From: Pseudomonadota bacterium
GTDB taxonomy: Bacteria > Pseudomonadota > Gammaproteobacteria > Pseudomonadales > UBA5518
Assembly (NCBI GenBank): GCA_022705125.1
Contig: JAKJFB010000007.1
Coordinates: forward strand, 1 to 26,605
DNA: 26,605 bases
Reading direction: 5' to 3'
Shown: positions 7,833-16,742 of the stretch, in pieces
Numbering within the stretch: position 1 is the stretch's first letter
How the letters are laid out: every line of letters begins with the position of its first letter
Notes under the pieces: generated by a model
The model's database searches: none
Seen by the model: the letters and a program-made list of their open reading frames with translations, nothing else
Told to the model about the DNA's origin: nothing
Made by a program: the position numbers and the translations under genes

Positions 7833-8517
7833 CGCTGGCCCCGATATCGCGCGCCTGCAGTCCCGTATCGGGCACGAATTCGCGCGCCGCGAGCTGCTCG
7901 AACTGGCGCTGACGCACGCGAGCTTCGGCGCCGGCAACAACGAACGCCTCGAGTTCCTCGGCGACGCGGTGCTGAACCTCGGCATCGCGGCCGAGCTCTA
8001 TGCGCGCTACCCTGCGCTGCGCGAAGGGCAGTTGCACCGCCTGCGGGTCAGCCTGGTGCGCGGCGAGACGCTGGCCGACATCGGTCGCGAGCTGGGCCTG
8101 GGCGCCGTGCTGCGCCTGGGCGCCGGCGAAGCCTCCAGCGGGGGACGCGAGCGCGACTCGATACTCGCCGACGCGGTCGAGGCGCTGCTCGGCGCCATCT
8201 GCCTCGATGCGGGCACCGATGCGGCGCTCGGCGTCGTGCGGCGCTGGTATGCCGCGCGCCTCGCCGGGCTCGAGCCCGGCATCTCGCACAAGGATCCCAA
8301 GACCGAGCTGCAGGAGTACCTGCAGGCGCGGCGAGCACCGTTGCCGCGCTACGAGCTCGCCGCCACCAGCGGCGCGCCGGGACAGCAGCATTTTCGCGTG
8401 CTGTGCCATGTGCGCGGCCTGGCGGTGCCGGTGGAGGCGCAGGCCGGCACCAAGCGCGCGGCGGAACAGCGGGCGGCGCGCACGGCGCTCGCCCGCCTGC
8501 AAGGAGCGGAGCAATAG
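7822..8517 (+). CDS. rnc: Ribonuclease III
   Basis: Double-strand-specific endonuclease that processes rRNA precursors and many mRNAs. The 231-residue length is typical. GTG 7822 is used as the start and overlaps the end of the DUF4845 gene. The RNase III signature [13 protein letters not shown] lies at residues 40-52, with metal-binding Glu41, Glu44 and Asp48. The second acidic pair is Asp117 and Glu120 in [13 protein letters not shown]-terminal double-stranded-RNA-binding domain starts around residue 158 ([15 protein letters not shown]) and ends with [18 protein letters not shown]. It is followed 2 bases later by era, the standard rnc-era pair. Confidence 0.97.
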   Translation: MPRDAGPDIARLQSRIGHEFARRELLELALTHASFGAGNNERLEFLGDAVLNLGIAAELYARYPALREGQLHRLRVSLVRGETLADIGRELGLGAVLRLGAGEASSGGRERDSILADAVEALLGAICLDAGTDAALGVVRRWYAARLAGLEPGISHKDPKTELQEYLQARRAPLPRYELAATSGAPGQQHFRVLCHVRGLAVPVEAQAGTKRAAEQRAARTALARLQGAEQ

Positions 8518-8519
8518 CG

Positions 8520-9416
8520 ATGAGCACCGAACGATGTGGCATGGTGGCGATCGTGGGTCGCCCCAACGTGGGCAAGTCCACCCTGCTGAACCACCTGCTC
8601 GGGCAGAAGATCAGCATCACCTCGCGCAAGCCGCAGACCACGCGCCATCGCATCCTCGGCGTGAGCACGCACGGGGCGGCGCAGATCGTCTACGTCGACA
8701 CCCCCGGCCTGCACCAGGGCGAGGGCAAGGCGATCAACCGCGCCATGAACCGCGCCGCGCTCAGCGCGGTGCGCGACGTGGACCTCGTGCTGATGCTGGT
8801 CGACCGGCTGCAGTGGCTGGAGCCTGACGAGCAGGTGCTGGCCGCCGTGCGCACCGCGGGCAAGCCGGTGCTGCTGATCATCAACAAGACCGACCAGATC
8901 GAGCAGAAGGACGCGCTGCTGCCGCACATCGCGGCGCTGCAGGCTAAGTATCCGTTCGCGGCCATCGTGCCGGTGTCGGCGCTGAAAGGGCACAACCTCG
9001 AGGCGCTCGAGCGCGAGATCCAGACGCTGCTGCCCGAGGCACCGCACCTGTTCCCGCCGGACCAGATCACCGACCGCAGCGAGCGCTTCATGGTGGCGGA
9101 GATCGTGCGCGAAAAACTGATGCGCCAGCTCGGCGAGGAACTGCCCTACGCCAACGCGGTGCAGATCGAGGAATTCCGCCAGGAAGGCAAGACCATCCAT
9201 ATCAGCGCGCTGATCCTGGTCGAGAAGGCGGGGCAGAAAGCCATCGTGATCGGCCGCGCCGGGGCGCGGCTGAAGCTCATCGGCGCCGAGGCGCGCATCG
9301 ACATGGAGCGTCTGCTCGGCACCAAGGTCATGCTGAAGCTCTGGGTCAAGGTGAAGAGCGGGTGGTCCGACGACGAGCGCGCGCTGAAGAGCCTCGGGTA
9401 CCAGGAAGAAAGCTGA
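8520..9416 (+). CDS. era: GTPase Era, 16S rRNA-binding
   Basis: Ras-like GTPase needed for 30S ribosomal subunit maturation; it binds the 3' end of 16S rRNA. The start at ATG 8520 is set by the GGAGCGGAG ribosome-binding site at the end of rnc, giving 298 residues. Motifs in order: G1 GRPNVGKST (residues 13-21), the effector region [13 protein letters not shown]3 DTPGLH, G4 NKTD, G5 VSAL. The KH domain follows, with [19 protein letters not shown] as the typical Era KH core and [13 protein letters not shown] near the C-terminus. Everything is intact. Confidence 0.97.
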   Translation: MSTERCGMVAIVGRPNVGKSTLLNHLLGQKISITSRKPQTTRHRILGVSTHGAAQIVYVDTPGLHQGEGKAINRAMNRAALSAVRDVDLVLMLVDRLQWLEPDEQVLAAVRTAGKPVLLIINKTDQIEQKDALLPHIAALQAKYPFAAIVPVSALKGHNLEALEREIQTLLPEAPHLFPPDQITDRSERFMVAEIVREKLMRQLGEELPYANAVQIEEFRQEGKTIHISALILVEKAGQKAIVIGRAGARLKLIGAEARIDMERLLGTKVMLKLWVKVKSGWSDDERALKSLGYQEES

Positions 9417-9435
9417 TCGTGGCGGGGGTGTCACG

Positions 9436-10173
9436 GTGAGCGCCGCGGGTTCGCGTGTGGACCGGCAACCCGCCTTCGTGCTGCACCGGCGCGCCTGGCG
9501 CGAGACCAGCCTGCTGCTCGACCTGCTGACGCGCGACTTCGGCCGCATCGGCGTCATCGCCCGCGGTGCGCGCGGCGGGCGGCGCGGCTCCGGGGCCTCC
9601 TGCCAGCCCTTCCAGCCGCTGCTGGTGTCGTGGTCCGGACGCGCCGACCTGAAGACGCTGAGCGCCGCCGAGGCCGTGGCGCCCGCGCCCGCGATCGCGG
9701 GCGAGCGGCTCTACACGGCGCTGTACGTGAACGAGCTGCTGATACGGCTGCTGATGCAGCACGACGCCCATAGCGCCCTTTTCGATGCCTACGCCGCGCT
9801 GCTGCCCGGGATCGCGTCGGCCGAGGACCTCGAACCGCTGCTGCGTCGCTTCGAATTGCTGCTGCTGCGCGAGCTCGGCTACGGCATGGAATTCGTGCAC
9901 GACAGTTCGACCGGTCAGGCGCTCGAGCCGGCAGGCCAATACCTGCTCAGCCACGACGGAGGATTCCATGCCGCGCCGGCGTCGGCCGATCCGCGCGCCT
10001 ACCCGGGCCGGGTGCTGGCGCAGATCGGGCGCGAGGATTTTTCCGGGCCCGAAACGCGTCGCTACGCCAAGCGGCTGATGCGCGAGGCGCTGGCGCAATT
10101 GCTGGGCGCCAGGCCCCTGCACAGCCGTGGTTACTTCCGGGCGCGCCACGCTCCGCCTGCCGACGCGATATAG
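9436..10173 (+). CDS. recO: DNA repair protein RecO
   Basis: Recombination mediator of the RecFOR pathway that loads RecA on SSB-coated single-stranded DNA. It has 245 residues from GTG 9436. The N-terminal OB-fold starts PAFVLHRRAWRETSLLLDLL and continues DFGRIGVIARGARGGR. The central helical domain includes LYTALYVNELLIRLLMQHD and LRRFELLLLRELGYG. The family's C-terminus is recognisable: FSGPETRRYAKRLMREAL and LHSRGYFR. It follows era by 19 bases. In many relatives pdxJ comes next; here the next gene is cysM, with its own promoter. Confidence 0.95.
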   Translation: MSAAGSRVDRQPAFVLHRRAWRETSLLLDLLTRDFGRIGVIARGARGGRRGSGASCQPFQPLLVSWSGRADLKTLSAAEAVAPAPAIAGERLYTALYVNELLIRLLMQHDAHSALFDAYAALLPGIASAEDLEPLLRRFELLLLRELGYGMEFVHDSSTGQALEPAGQYLLSHDGGFHAAPASADPRAYPGRVLAQIGREDFSGPETRRYAKRLMREALAQLLGARPLHSRGYFRARHAPPADAI

Positions 10174-10206
10174 CGACGGGTTTTCAGCTTATCAGCGCAA
10201 GTGCGT

Positions 10207-10234
10207 TTGCCCGCGCGGAGCAGGCACGTATGAT
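10207..10234 (+). promoter_or_regulatory. Sigma-70-type promoter for cysM
   Basis: -35 TTGCCC (10207-10212), 16-base spacer, -10 TATGAT (10229-10234). The expected start site near 10241 gives a leader of about 25 bases before the ATG at 10266. It separates the recO transcript from cysM. Call based on hexamer match only. Confidence 0.5.
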
Positions 10235-10265
10235 GCGCCTTTGATCCGAGTGGGTGCGACGCAGC

Positions 10266-11213
10266 ATGTACCGACACCAGAACGATCCCGCGGCGAGCGC
10301 CGCTGCAGCCCCGGCGCACGTGGAGTTCCCCACCGTGGAAGCCAGCGTCGGCGAGACGCCGCTGGTGCGGCTGCAGCGCATGCAGGCCGGCGTGAACAAC
10401 ACCATCCTCCTCAAGCTCGAGGGCAACAATCCCGCGGGCTCGGTGAAGGACCGGCCCGCGCTCAGCATGATCCGTCGCGCCGAGGAGCGCGGCGAGATCC
10501 GCCCCGGTGACACGCTGATCGAGGCCACCAGCGGCAACACCGGCATCGCGCTCGCGATGGCCGCGGCGATCCGTGGCTACCGCATGGTGCTGATCATGCC
10601 CGCGCACATGAGCGAGGAGCGCCGCCAGGTCATGCGCGCCTTCGGCGCCGAGCTGATCGACGTGCCGCGCGAGGGCGGCATGGAGGCGGCGCGTGACCTC
10701 GCGCTGCGCATGCAGTCCGAGGGCAGGGGCCGCGTGCTCGACCAGTTCGCCAACCCCGACAACCCGCTCGCGCATTACGAGGCCACCGGCCCGGAGATCT
10801 GGCGCCAGAGCCACGGACGCATCACGCACTTCGTCAGCTCGATGGGTACCACCGGCACGATCATGGGCGTCTCGCGCTACCTGAAGGAAATGAATCCCGC
10901 GATCCGCATCGTCGGGCTGCAGCCGGCGGACGGCTCGAGCATTCCCGGCATCCGCCGCTGGCCGCACGAATACCTCCCGCGCATCTTCGAGCGCGAGCGC
11001 GTCGATGACGTGCTCGACATCGCGCAGCACGAGGCCGAGAGCACGATGCGCGCGCTCGCGAGCCGCGAAGGCATACTCTGTGGCGTGTCCTCGGGCGGCG
11101 CGGTCGCCGGCGCGCTGCGCGTGGCGGCGCACGCGCGCGATGCGGTGATCGTCGCGATCGTCTGCGACCGCGGCGATCGCTACCTGTCCACCGGCGTGTT
11201 CGACGCGCGCTGA
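10266..11213 (+). CDS. cysM: Cysteine synthase B (O-acetylserine sulfhydrylase)
   Basis: PLP enzyme that makes cysteine from O-acetylserine and sulfide or thiosulfate. ATG 10266 gives 315 residues; an in-frame GTG at 10254 is an alternative that adds four. The first 20 or so residues are an Ala-rich extension before the family start VGETPLVRLQRM. PLP-binding Lys61 is in LEGNNPAGSVKDRPA, and the phosphate-binding loop TSGNTGIAL follows. The asparagine-loop region and VSSMGTTGTIMGVSRYLKE are intact, as is the C-terminal PLP-contact segment GVSSGGAVAGAL. The NNPAGSVKDR form favours CysM over CysK. It is followed by relA after 9 bases, consistent with a cysM-relA-mazG operon. Confidence 0.93.
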   Translation: MYRHQNDPAASAAAAPAHVEFPTVEASVGETPLVRLQRMQAGVNNTILLKLEGNNPAGSVKDRPALSMIRRAEERGEIRPGDTLIEATSGNTGIALAMAAAIRGYRMVLIMPAHMSEERRQVMRAFGAELIDVPREGGMEAARDLALRMQSEGRGRVLDQFANPDNPLAHYEATGPEIWRQSHGRITHFVSSMGTTGTIMGVSRYLKEMNPAIRIVGLQPADGSSIPGIRRWPHEYLPRIFERERVDDVLDIAQHEAESTMRALASREGILCGVSSGGAVAGALRVAAHARDAVIVAIVCDRGDRYLSTGVFDAR

Positions 11214-11222
11214 GTCCCGACC

Positions 11223-13448
11223 ATGGTCAAGATCCGCGACGCCCACTCGCTCGAGGGGCCGCTGCCCGATGACGGCGCGAGCCTGCTCGCGCGCGTGCCT
11301 GCCGCGCAGGCGGTGAACGGGGCGCAGCGTGTTGCCGCCGCCCTCGATGCCGTGCTCGCAGCCTACCCCGCGGAGGAAGACGCCGCGCACCGGCGCGAGC
11401 GCATCGGCGCGGCGCTGGACATCCTCGAAACGCTGGCGACGCTCGGCCTGGACGCCGACGCGCTCTGTGCCGGCGTGCTGTGCGTGCCGGTCGCCGAGGG
11501 GCGCATCGGCGCCGAGGCGCTGGCCGATGGCTTCGGCGCGGGTGTGGCGGCGCTGATCGCGGGCGTGCAGCGCATGGATGCGCTGGGACTCGATCCGCAC
11601 GAGCACACGCGGCGCCACAGCTTCGCCAACCGCCAGCGCCAGGGCGAGAACCTGCGCCGCATGCTGGTGTCGATGATCGACGATCCGCGCGTCGCGCTGG
11701 TGAAACTCGCCGAGCGCGTGCAGGCGCTGCGCGCGCTCGGCACCGGCAACGACTCGTCCGGCGCCGTGCAGACGGCGCGCGCCGCGATGGACATCTATGC
11801 GCCGCTGGCACACCGCCTCGGCGTGGGCCAGATCAAGTGGGAACTCGAGGACCTCGCGTTCCGCCATCTGCAGCCCGGCGATTATCGCGGCATCGCGAAG
11901 CTTCTCGACGAGCGGCGCGCCGACCGCGAGCAGTTCATCGCCGAGGCGACCGCGCGGCTGCGCGAGGCGCTCGCGGCGGCGGGCGTGAAGGCCGAGCTCT
12001 CCGGTCGCCCCAAGCACCTCTACAGCATCTGGCGCAAGATGCAGCGCAAGGGCATCGGCATCACCGAGGTCTACGACGTTCGCGCGCTGCGCGTGCTGGT
12101 CGGTTCGGTGGCCGACTGCTACTCGACGCTCGGGATCGTGCACGGACTGTGGCGCAACCTCCCCGGCGAGTTCGACGACTACATCGCCAACCCCAAGCCC
12201 AACGGCTATCGCTCGCTGCATACCGCGGTCATCGGCGACGGCGGCAGGGTGCTGGAGGTGCAGATCCGCACCGGCGACATGCACCAGGAGGCCGAGCTCG
12301 GCATCTGCGCGCACTGGCTCTACAAGAGCGGCGAGCCCGTGCCCGCGGGCCGCGACTACGAGGACAAGATCGGCTGGCTGCGCCAGGTGCTGGGCTGGGG
12401 CGGCGAGCTCGATGCGGGCGAGCTCATCTCCGAGCACCTGCGCCGCGAAGTCGGTGCCGAGCGCGTCTACGTGCTGACGCCGGACGGGCACGTGGTGGAC
12501 CTGCCGGCGGGCGCAACACCGGTCGATTTCGCCTACCAGGTGCACAGCGAGCTCGGTCACCGCTGCCGCGGCGCGCGCGTCGACGGGCGTATCGTCAGCC
12601 TCGACTACGCGCTGTCGACCGGCGAGCGCGTCGAGATCATCCGCGGCAAGAACGCGGCGCCGAACCGCGACTGGCTGCGTGCCGGCAACGAGTTCGTGCA
12701 CACCGCGCGCGCGCGCAGCAAGATCCGCCACTGGTTCCGCGAGCAGGATCGCGAGGGCCTGATCGCGGCCGGGCGCGCGCTGCTCGAGCGCGAACTGCGC
12801 CGCGTGGCGCTGACGCCGCCGCAGTTGCCGGCGCTCGCGCGCGGCCTGGGATTCGCGTCGGCCGACGATCTGCTCGCCTCGCTCGGCAGCGGTGAGACCG
12901 GCGCCGGGCAGGTGCTGGGCTTCCTCGCGCCGGAAGAACAGGGCCTGCCGGCGACCGTGCCGGAGCCCGCGCGCGCCGCGGCGCGCAAGCGGGTGCGCGC
13001 CGCGGTGGCGGTCGAGGGCATCGACAACCTGATGACGAACTTCGCGGGCTGCTGCAAGCCCTTGCCGGGCGAGGCGATAGCGGGCTTCATCACCGGAGGG
13101 CGCGGCGTCAGCGTGCACCGGCGCGACTGCTCCAAGCTGCAGCGGCTGGCGCAGGACAATCCCGCGCGCATCATCGATGTGCACTGGCAGGACGCGCAGC
13201 CGCGCACGCACGCCGTCGACCTGCGGGTCGTCGCGCACGACCGCGCGGGGCTGCTGAAGGATCTGGTCACGCTGCTCGGCAACGAACGGGTCAACGTGCT
13301 CGACCTTGGGAGCACGGTGGACCGTGCGCGGCAGCTTGCGACCGTGCGGCTCACGATCGAGATCGCCTCGCTCGAGGCGCTGGGGCGCATCCTCGAGAAG
13401 CTCGGGCGCGTCGGCGGCGTGATCGCGGTGCAGCGTCATTCGGAATGA
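11223..13448 (+). CDS. relA: GTP pyrophosphokinase RelA, (p)ppGpp synthetase I
   Basis: Ribosome-associated stringent-response enzyme that makes (p)ppGpp when uncharged tRNA enters the A site. 741 residues, normal for RelA. The N-terminal hydrolase-like domain (about 30-200) lacks the HD metal site; where bifunctional enzymes have HD, this has LCAGVLCVPVAEG, so it should be synthetase-only. The synthetase domain (about 240-370) includes KHLYSIWRKMQRKG, YDVRALRVLV and the EFDDYIANPKPNGYRSLH loop whose E-x-D-D form is typical of RelA. A TGS domain lies at about 415-475 (VYVLTPDGHVVDLPAGATP), a zinc-finger-like segment has NFAGCCKPLPGE, and a C-terminal ACT domain spans about 660-741. There is no clear ribosome-binding site. 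Its stop overlaps an ATG that could start mazG. Confidence 0.97.
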   Translation: MVKIRDAHSLEGPLPDDGASLLARVPAAQAVNGAQRVAAALDAVLAAYPAEEDAAHRRERIGAALDILETLATLGLDADALCAGVLCVPVAEGRIGAEALADGFGAGVAALIAGVQRMDALGLDPHEHTRRHSFANRQRQGENLRRMLVSMIDDPRVALVKLAERVQALRALGTGNDSSGAVQTARAAMDIYAPLAHRLGVGQIKWELEDLAFRHLQPGDYRGIAKLLDERRADREQFIAEATARLREALAAAGVKAELSGRPKHLYSIWRKMQRKGIGITEVYDVRALRVLVGSVADCYSTLGIVHGLWRNLPGEFDDYIANPKPNGYRSLHTAVIGDGGRVLEVQIRTGDMHQEAELGICAHWLYKSGEPVPAGRDYEDKIGWLRQVLGWGGELDAGELISEHLRREVGAERVYVLTPDGHVVDLPAGATPVDFAYQVHSELGHRCRGARVDGRIVSLDYALSTGERVEIIRGKNAAPNRDWLRAGNEFVHTARARSKIRHWFREQDREGLIAAGRALLERELRRVALTPPQLPALARGLGFASADDLLASLGSGETGAGQVLGFLAPEEQGLPATVPEPARAAARKRVRAAVAVEGIDNLMTNFAGCCKPLPGEAIAGFITGGRGVSVHRRDCSKLQRLAQDNPARIIDVHWQDAQPRTHAVDLRVVAHDRAGLLKDLVTLLGNERVNVLDLGSTVDRARQLATVRLTIEIASLEALGRILEKLGRVGGVIAVQRHSE

Positions 13449-13462
13449 CAGGGGAGACCGGC

Positions 13463-14281
13463 ATGCGGCGTCACGACATCGGCGATCTGCGCGAACTCAT
13501 GCGCCGGCTGCGTGACCCGCAGACGGGCTGCCCCTGGGACCTGAAACAGGATCACGCCTCGCTGCTCGAGCACACGCTGGAGGAGGTCTACGAGCTCGCC
13601 GACGCCATCGAGCGCGGTGATTCCGCACAGATGCGCGACGAGCTCGGCGACTACCTGTTCCAGGCCGTGTTCTACGCCCAGATCGCGGCGGAAAACGACG
13701 AGTTCGACTTCGACGACGTCACCGACGGCATCGTGCGCAAGCTGCTGCGTCGCCATCCGCACGTGTTTCCCGACGGCACGCTCGCGAGCCGCCGCGATCC
13801 CGGCAGCGCGCCGCAGACGCGCGAGATCAAGGCCACCTGGGAACGGCTGAAGGAGGAGGAGCGCCGCACTCGCGCCCTCGGTGCCATCCTCGACGACGTG
13901 CCGGTGGCGCTGCCGGCGCTGCAGCGCGCCGAGAAACTGCAGCGCCGCGCCGCGTCCGCCGGTTTCGACTGGACGAGCTGGGACGGCGTGGTCGTGAAGC
14001 TCGAGGAGGAACTGGAGGAGGTGCGCGAGGCCGCGCGCGGCGACGATGCCGCGGCGCGCGAGGACGAGCTCGGGGACCTGCTGTTCTGCTGCGTCAACCT
14101 CGCGCGTCACCTCGGCGTCAACGCCGAGAACGCGCTGCGTCGCGCCAACCGCAAGTTCGAGACGCGCTTTCGCGCCGTCGAGGAGGAGATCCGGCGTCGC
14201 GGCCTCGCGATCGGCGATTGCGAGCTCGCGCTGCTCGACAGCATCTGGGACGAGGTCAAGGCGCGTTCGCGCCGCAGCTGA
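13463..14281 (+). CDS. mazG: Nucleoside triphosphate pyrophosphohydrolase MazG
   Basis: Hydrolyses (d)NTPs to monophosphates; in E. coli it limits (p)ppGpp-linked toxicity, which suits the position after relA. I prefer ATG 13463 because GGGGAG lies six bases upstream, giving 272 residues; the in-frame ATG at 13445, overlapping the relA stop, adds six residues. The first MazG domain begins DLRELMRRLRDPQTGCPWDL and carries the metal-binding EE-x-x-E motif at residues 40-44 (EEVYELADAI) with Glu60 and Asp63 (DELGDYLFQ). A second, similar domain follows (KLEEELEEVREA, then REDELGDLLFCCVNLARHLG). Length and the two-domain layout are standard. Confidence 0.95.
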   Translation: MRRHDIGDLRELMRRLRDPQTGCPWDLKQDHASLLEHTLEEVYELADAIERGDSAQMRDELGDYLFQAVFYAQIAAENDEFDFDDVTDGIVRKLLRRHPHVFPDGTLASRRDPGSAPQTREIKATWERLKEEERRTRALGAILDDVPVALPALQRAEKLQRRAASAGFDWTSWDGVVVKLEEELEEVREAARGDDAAAREDELGDLLFCCVNLARHLGVNAENALRRANRKFETRFRAVEEEIRRRGLAIGDCELALLDSIWDEVKARSRRS

Positions 14282-14288
14282 GCGGCGC
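14269..14288 (+). terminator. Hairpin spanning the mazG stop codon
   Basis: Perfect 7-bp stem GCGCCGC / GCGGCGC with a six-base loop; the mazG TGA (14279-14281) lies at the loop/stem boundary. No T-run follows, so termination is only a possibility; it may act as a 3'-end structure for the cysM-relA-mazG transcript. Confidence 0.4.
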
Positions 14289-14299
14289 GGCGCCTCGGC

Positions 14300-14326
14300 T
14301 TGTTATCGCGCGGGGTCCTGTGTAAT
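14300..14326 (+). promoter_or_regulatory. Possible adk promoter
   Basis: -35 TTGTTA (14300-14305) and -10 TGTAAT (14321-14326) with a short 15-base spacer, in the 119-base gap between mazG and adk. It would leave a leader of about 70 bases. Short spacing makes this tentative. Confidence 0.4.
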
Positions 14327-14346
14327 GTTCCCCGTCGTCGAATTGA

Positions 14347-15042
<696 letters not shown>

Positions 15043-15067
15043 ACGCGCCGCGGCCGCAGTCCTGCGC

Positions 15068-16102
15068 ATGAACCTGCCCGAAGCGGCGCCCGGTGGCGGC
15101 GCACCGGACTGGAATCCTTCCTCCGCGGTCATCCTGGTCAATCTCGGCTCGCCGCGCGCTGCGACGCCGCGCGGGGTCTCCGCGTTTCTCGCCGAGTTCC
15201 TCTCCGACCGCCGCGTCGTCGAGCTGCCACCGTTGCTGTGGCAGCCGATCCTGCGCGGTATCGTGATTCCGCTGCGCGCCAGGCGCGTCGCGCACGCCTA
15301 CGCCTCGATCTGGAACGGGGATTCGCCGTTGCGCGCCATCTCGCAGCGCCAGCAGCAGGCCCTGCAGCAGCACTTGCGCCAGGCGCATGGCGACGCCGCG
15401 CCATGGGTGCGGCTCGCGATGACCTACCAGGGGCCGTCGATAGCCGCGACCATCGCGGACTGCCAACGCCGCGGCATCGAGCGCATCTGCGTGCTGCCGC
15501 TGTACCCGCAGTACTCCGCGACGACGACCGGCGCCGTTTTCGACCAGGTCAGCCGCTACCTGCTCGGTGCGCGCTCGCTGCCCGAACTGCACCTGGTGCG
15601 CGACTATCACGACGCCACCGCTTACATCGACGCGCTCGCCGCCAGCGTGCGCGAGCACTGGCGCGAGCACGGGCGCGCCGAGCACCTGCTGCTCTCGTTC
15701 CATGGCATCCCCGAGGCGAACGTTCTCAAGGGCGATCCCTATGCGCGTCAATGCGAGCGCACCGCGCAGCTGCTGGGGGCGCGGCTGGAATTGCCTGCGA
15801 GCGCATTCTCGCTCGCATACCAGTCGCGCTTCGGTCGCGCGAAGTGGCTGATGCCCTATACCAGCGAAACGCTGCGCGAGCTCGCGCGCCGCGGCGTGCG
15901 CTCGGTCGACGTGATGAGCCCGGCGTTCGCGGCGGATTGCCTCGAAACGCTGGAGGAAATGGCGGTGGAGAATCGCGCGGTGTTTCTCGAGAGCGGTGGC
16001 AGCGAGTACCGTTTCATCGCATGCCTCAACGATCGCGATGATCACGTGGGCATGATGGCGCAGATCGTCTGCGGCGCGGGTTCCTTCGCATCGCGCGCAT
16101 GA
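15068..16102 (+). CDS. hemH: Ferrochelatase
   Basis: Inserts ferrous iron into protoporphyrin IX, the last step of protoheme synthesis; membrane-associated. 344 residues from ATG 15068 (the open frame upstream overlaps adk). Recognised by AVILVNLGSPRAATPRGVSA at the N-terminus, the FLSDRRVVELP motif, MTYQGPSI, VLPLYPQYSATTTGAVFDQV and SFHGIPEANVLKGDPYARQC with the catalytic His at about residue 212. The conserved second half (SLAYQSRFGRAKWLMPYT, then SPAFAADCLETLEE) and the C-terminal SEYRFIACLND are intact. Probably co-transcribed with adk. Heme supply fits the presence of a P450 later in the window, though no direct link is shown. Confidence 0.96.
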   Translation: MNLPEAAPGGGAPDWNPSSAVILVNLGSPRAATPRGVSAFLAEFLSDRRVVELPPLLWQPILRGIVIPLRARRVAHAYASIWNGDSPLRAISQRQQQALQQHLRQAHGDAAPWVRLAMTYQGPSIAATIADCQRRGIERICVLPLYPQYSATTTGAVFDQVSRYLLGARSLPELHLVRDYHDATAYIDALAASVREHWREHGRAEHLLLSFHGIPEANVLKGDPYARQCERTAQLLGARLELPASAFSLAYQSRFGRAKWLMPYTSETLRELARRGVRSVDVMSPAFAADCLETLEEMAVENRAVFLESGGSEYRFIACLNDRDDHVGMMAQIVCGAGSFASRA

Positions 16103-16116
16103 GTTTCGCGGTTGCG

Positions 16117-16134
16117 GTTTGCGCGAGCGCAAAC
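16117..16134. other. Perfect inverted repeat downstream of hemH
   Basis: GTTTGCGC-GA-GCGCAAAC, a perfect 8-bp dyad starting 15 bases after the hemH stop. No T-run follows on either strand. It may be a 3'-end hairpin or a binding site in front of the downstream gene's promoter. Confidence 0.5.
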
Positions 16135-16162
16135 AAGTACCGTTGATTGCGCGTTGCATTTC

Positions 16163-16191
16163 TTGTACGGCATTTGATGAAGTGCTATTTT
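16163..16191 (+). promoter_or_regulatory. Probable promoter of the histone-H1-like gene
   Basis: -35 TTGTAC (16163-16168), 17-base spacer, -10 TATTTT (16186-16191), in a locally AT-rich part of the 153-base gap after hemH. It gives a leader of about 55-60 bases. An isolated TTGACA at 16213-16218 has no matching -10. Confidence 0.45.
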
Positions 16192-16255
16192 GCATGCGTG
16201 ATAGTTGTGTGTTGACAACGTCGATCCGGATACCCAGTCACCAAGGAGTGCAATG

Positions 16256-16630
16256 ATGGCAATCGCCAAGAAAGCAGCGGCAAAGAAAGCTCCCGCAGCG
16301 AAGAAGAAGCCGGCCGCAAAGCCGCGCGCGAAGAAGCAACGCGCGTCGCTTGCTGACCGCATCGTGCAACTCGAGAAGGATGCGGAAAAGCAGCTCAAGC
16401 AGCTGGCTGCCGCGCTCGAGAAGCGGGCCAAGGCGGATCTGCGCAGCGCAATCGACAAGTTCGAGAAGAAGTGGCTCAAGGAGCGCAAGAAGTCGCATGC
16501 CAAGCGCCTGACGTCGGTGCAGAAGAAGGCACAGGCCAAGCTTGCTGCGCTGAGGAAGAAGGCAACCGCCAAGAAGAAGGCGGCTGCGAAGAAGAAGCCT
16601 GCTCGCAAGGCAGCAGCCGCGACCGCCTGA
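16256..16630 (+). CDS. Lysine/alanine-rich histone H1-like (AlgP-type) DNA-binding protein
   Basis: Small, very basic protein likely to bind DNA in the nucleoid, comparable to AlgP/AlgR3 and histone H1-like C-terminal tails. ATG 16256 is chosen because AAGGAG lies seven bases upstream; ATG 16253 is in frame one codon earlier. 124 residues: an N-terminal Lys/Ala/Pro tract (AKKAAAKKAPAAKKKPAAKP), a central probably coiled-coil part (LADRIVQLEKDAEKQLKQLA, then LRSAIDKFEKKWLKERKK), and a second Lys/Ala tract at the C-terminus. There is no globular domain. It has its own promoter-like signal and a strong terminator, so it is probably a single-gene, highly expressed unit. Low-complexity composition makes the exact family uncertain. 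Confidence 0.88.
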   Translation: MAIAKKAAAKKAPAAKKKPAAKPRAKKQRASLADRIVQLEKDAEKQLKQLAAALEKRAKADLRSAIDKFEKKWLKERKKSHAKRLTSVQKKAQAKLAALRKKATAKKKAAAKKKPARKAAAATA

Positions 16631-16693
16631 GCCCGGGTTCCCGGGCCGGCAAGGAAGCCCGTCTCCCGCGCAAGCGGGAGGGCGGGCTTTTCA
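16631..16693 (+). terminator. Rho-independent terminator after the histone-like gene
   Basis: The main hairpin pairs AAGCCCG (16655-16661) with CGGGCTT (16683-16689) and CTCCCGC (16663-16669) with GCGGGAG (16674-16680) around a GCAA tetraloop, followed by a T-rich tract (CTTTTCATTTT). A second hairpin, GCCCGGG-TT-CCCGGGC (16631-16646), begins directly after the stop codon. This is the only canonical intrinsic terminator I found in the window. Confidence 0.9.
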
Positions 16694-16742
16694 TTTTATG
16701 TGTCCCGCAATTCCTGGCGGCGACCCGTGCAGAGCATCCCCA

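Noticed and set aside
10131..13439. A 1102-codon open frame on the minus strand opposite cysM and relA
   Set aside because: Same cause: antisense shadow of real genes in high-GC DNA, with low-complexity composition and no domain.
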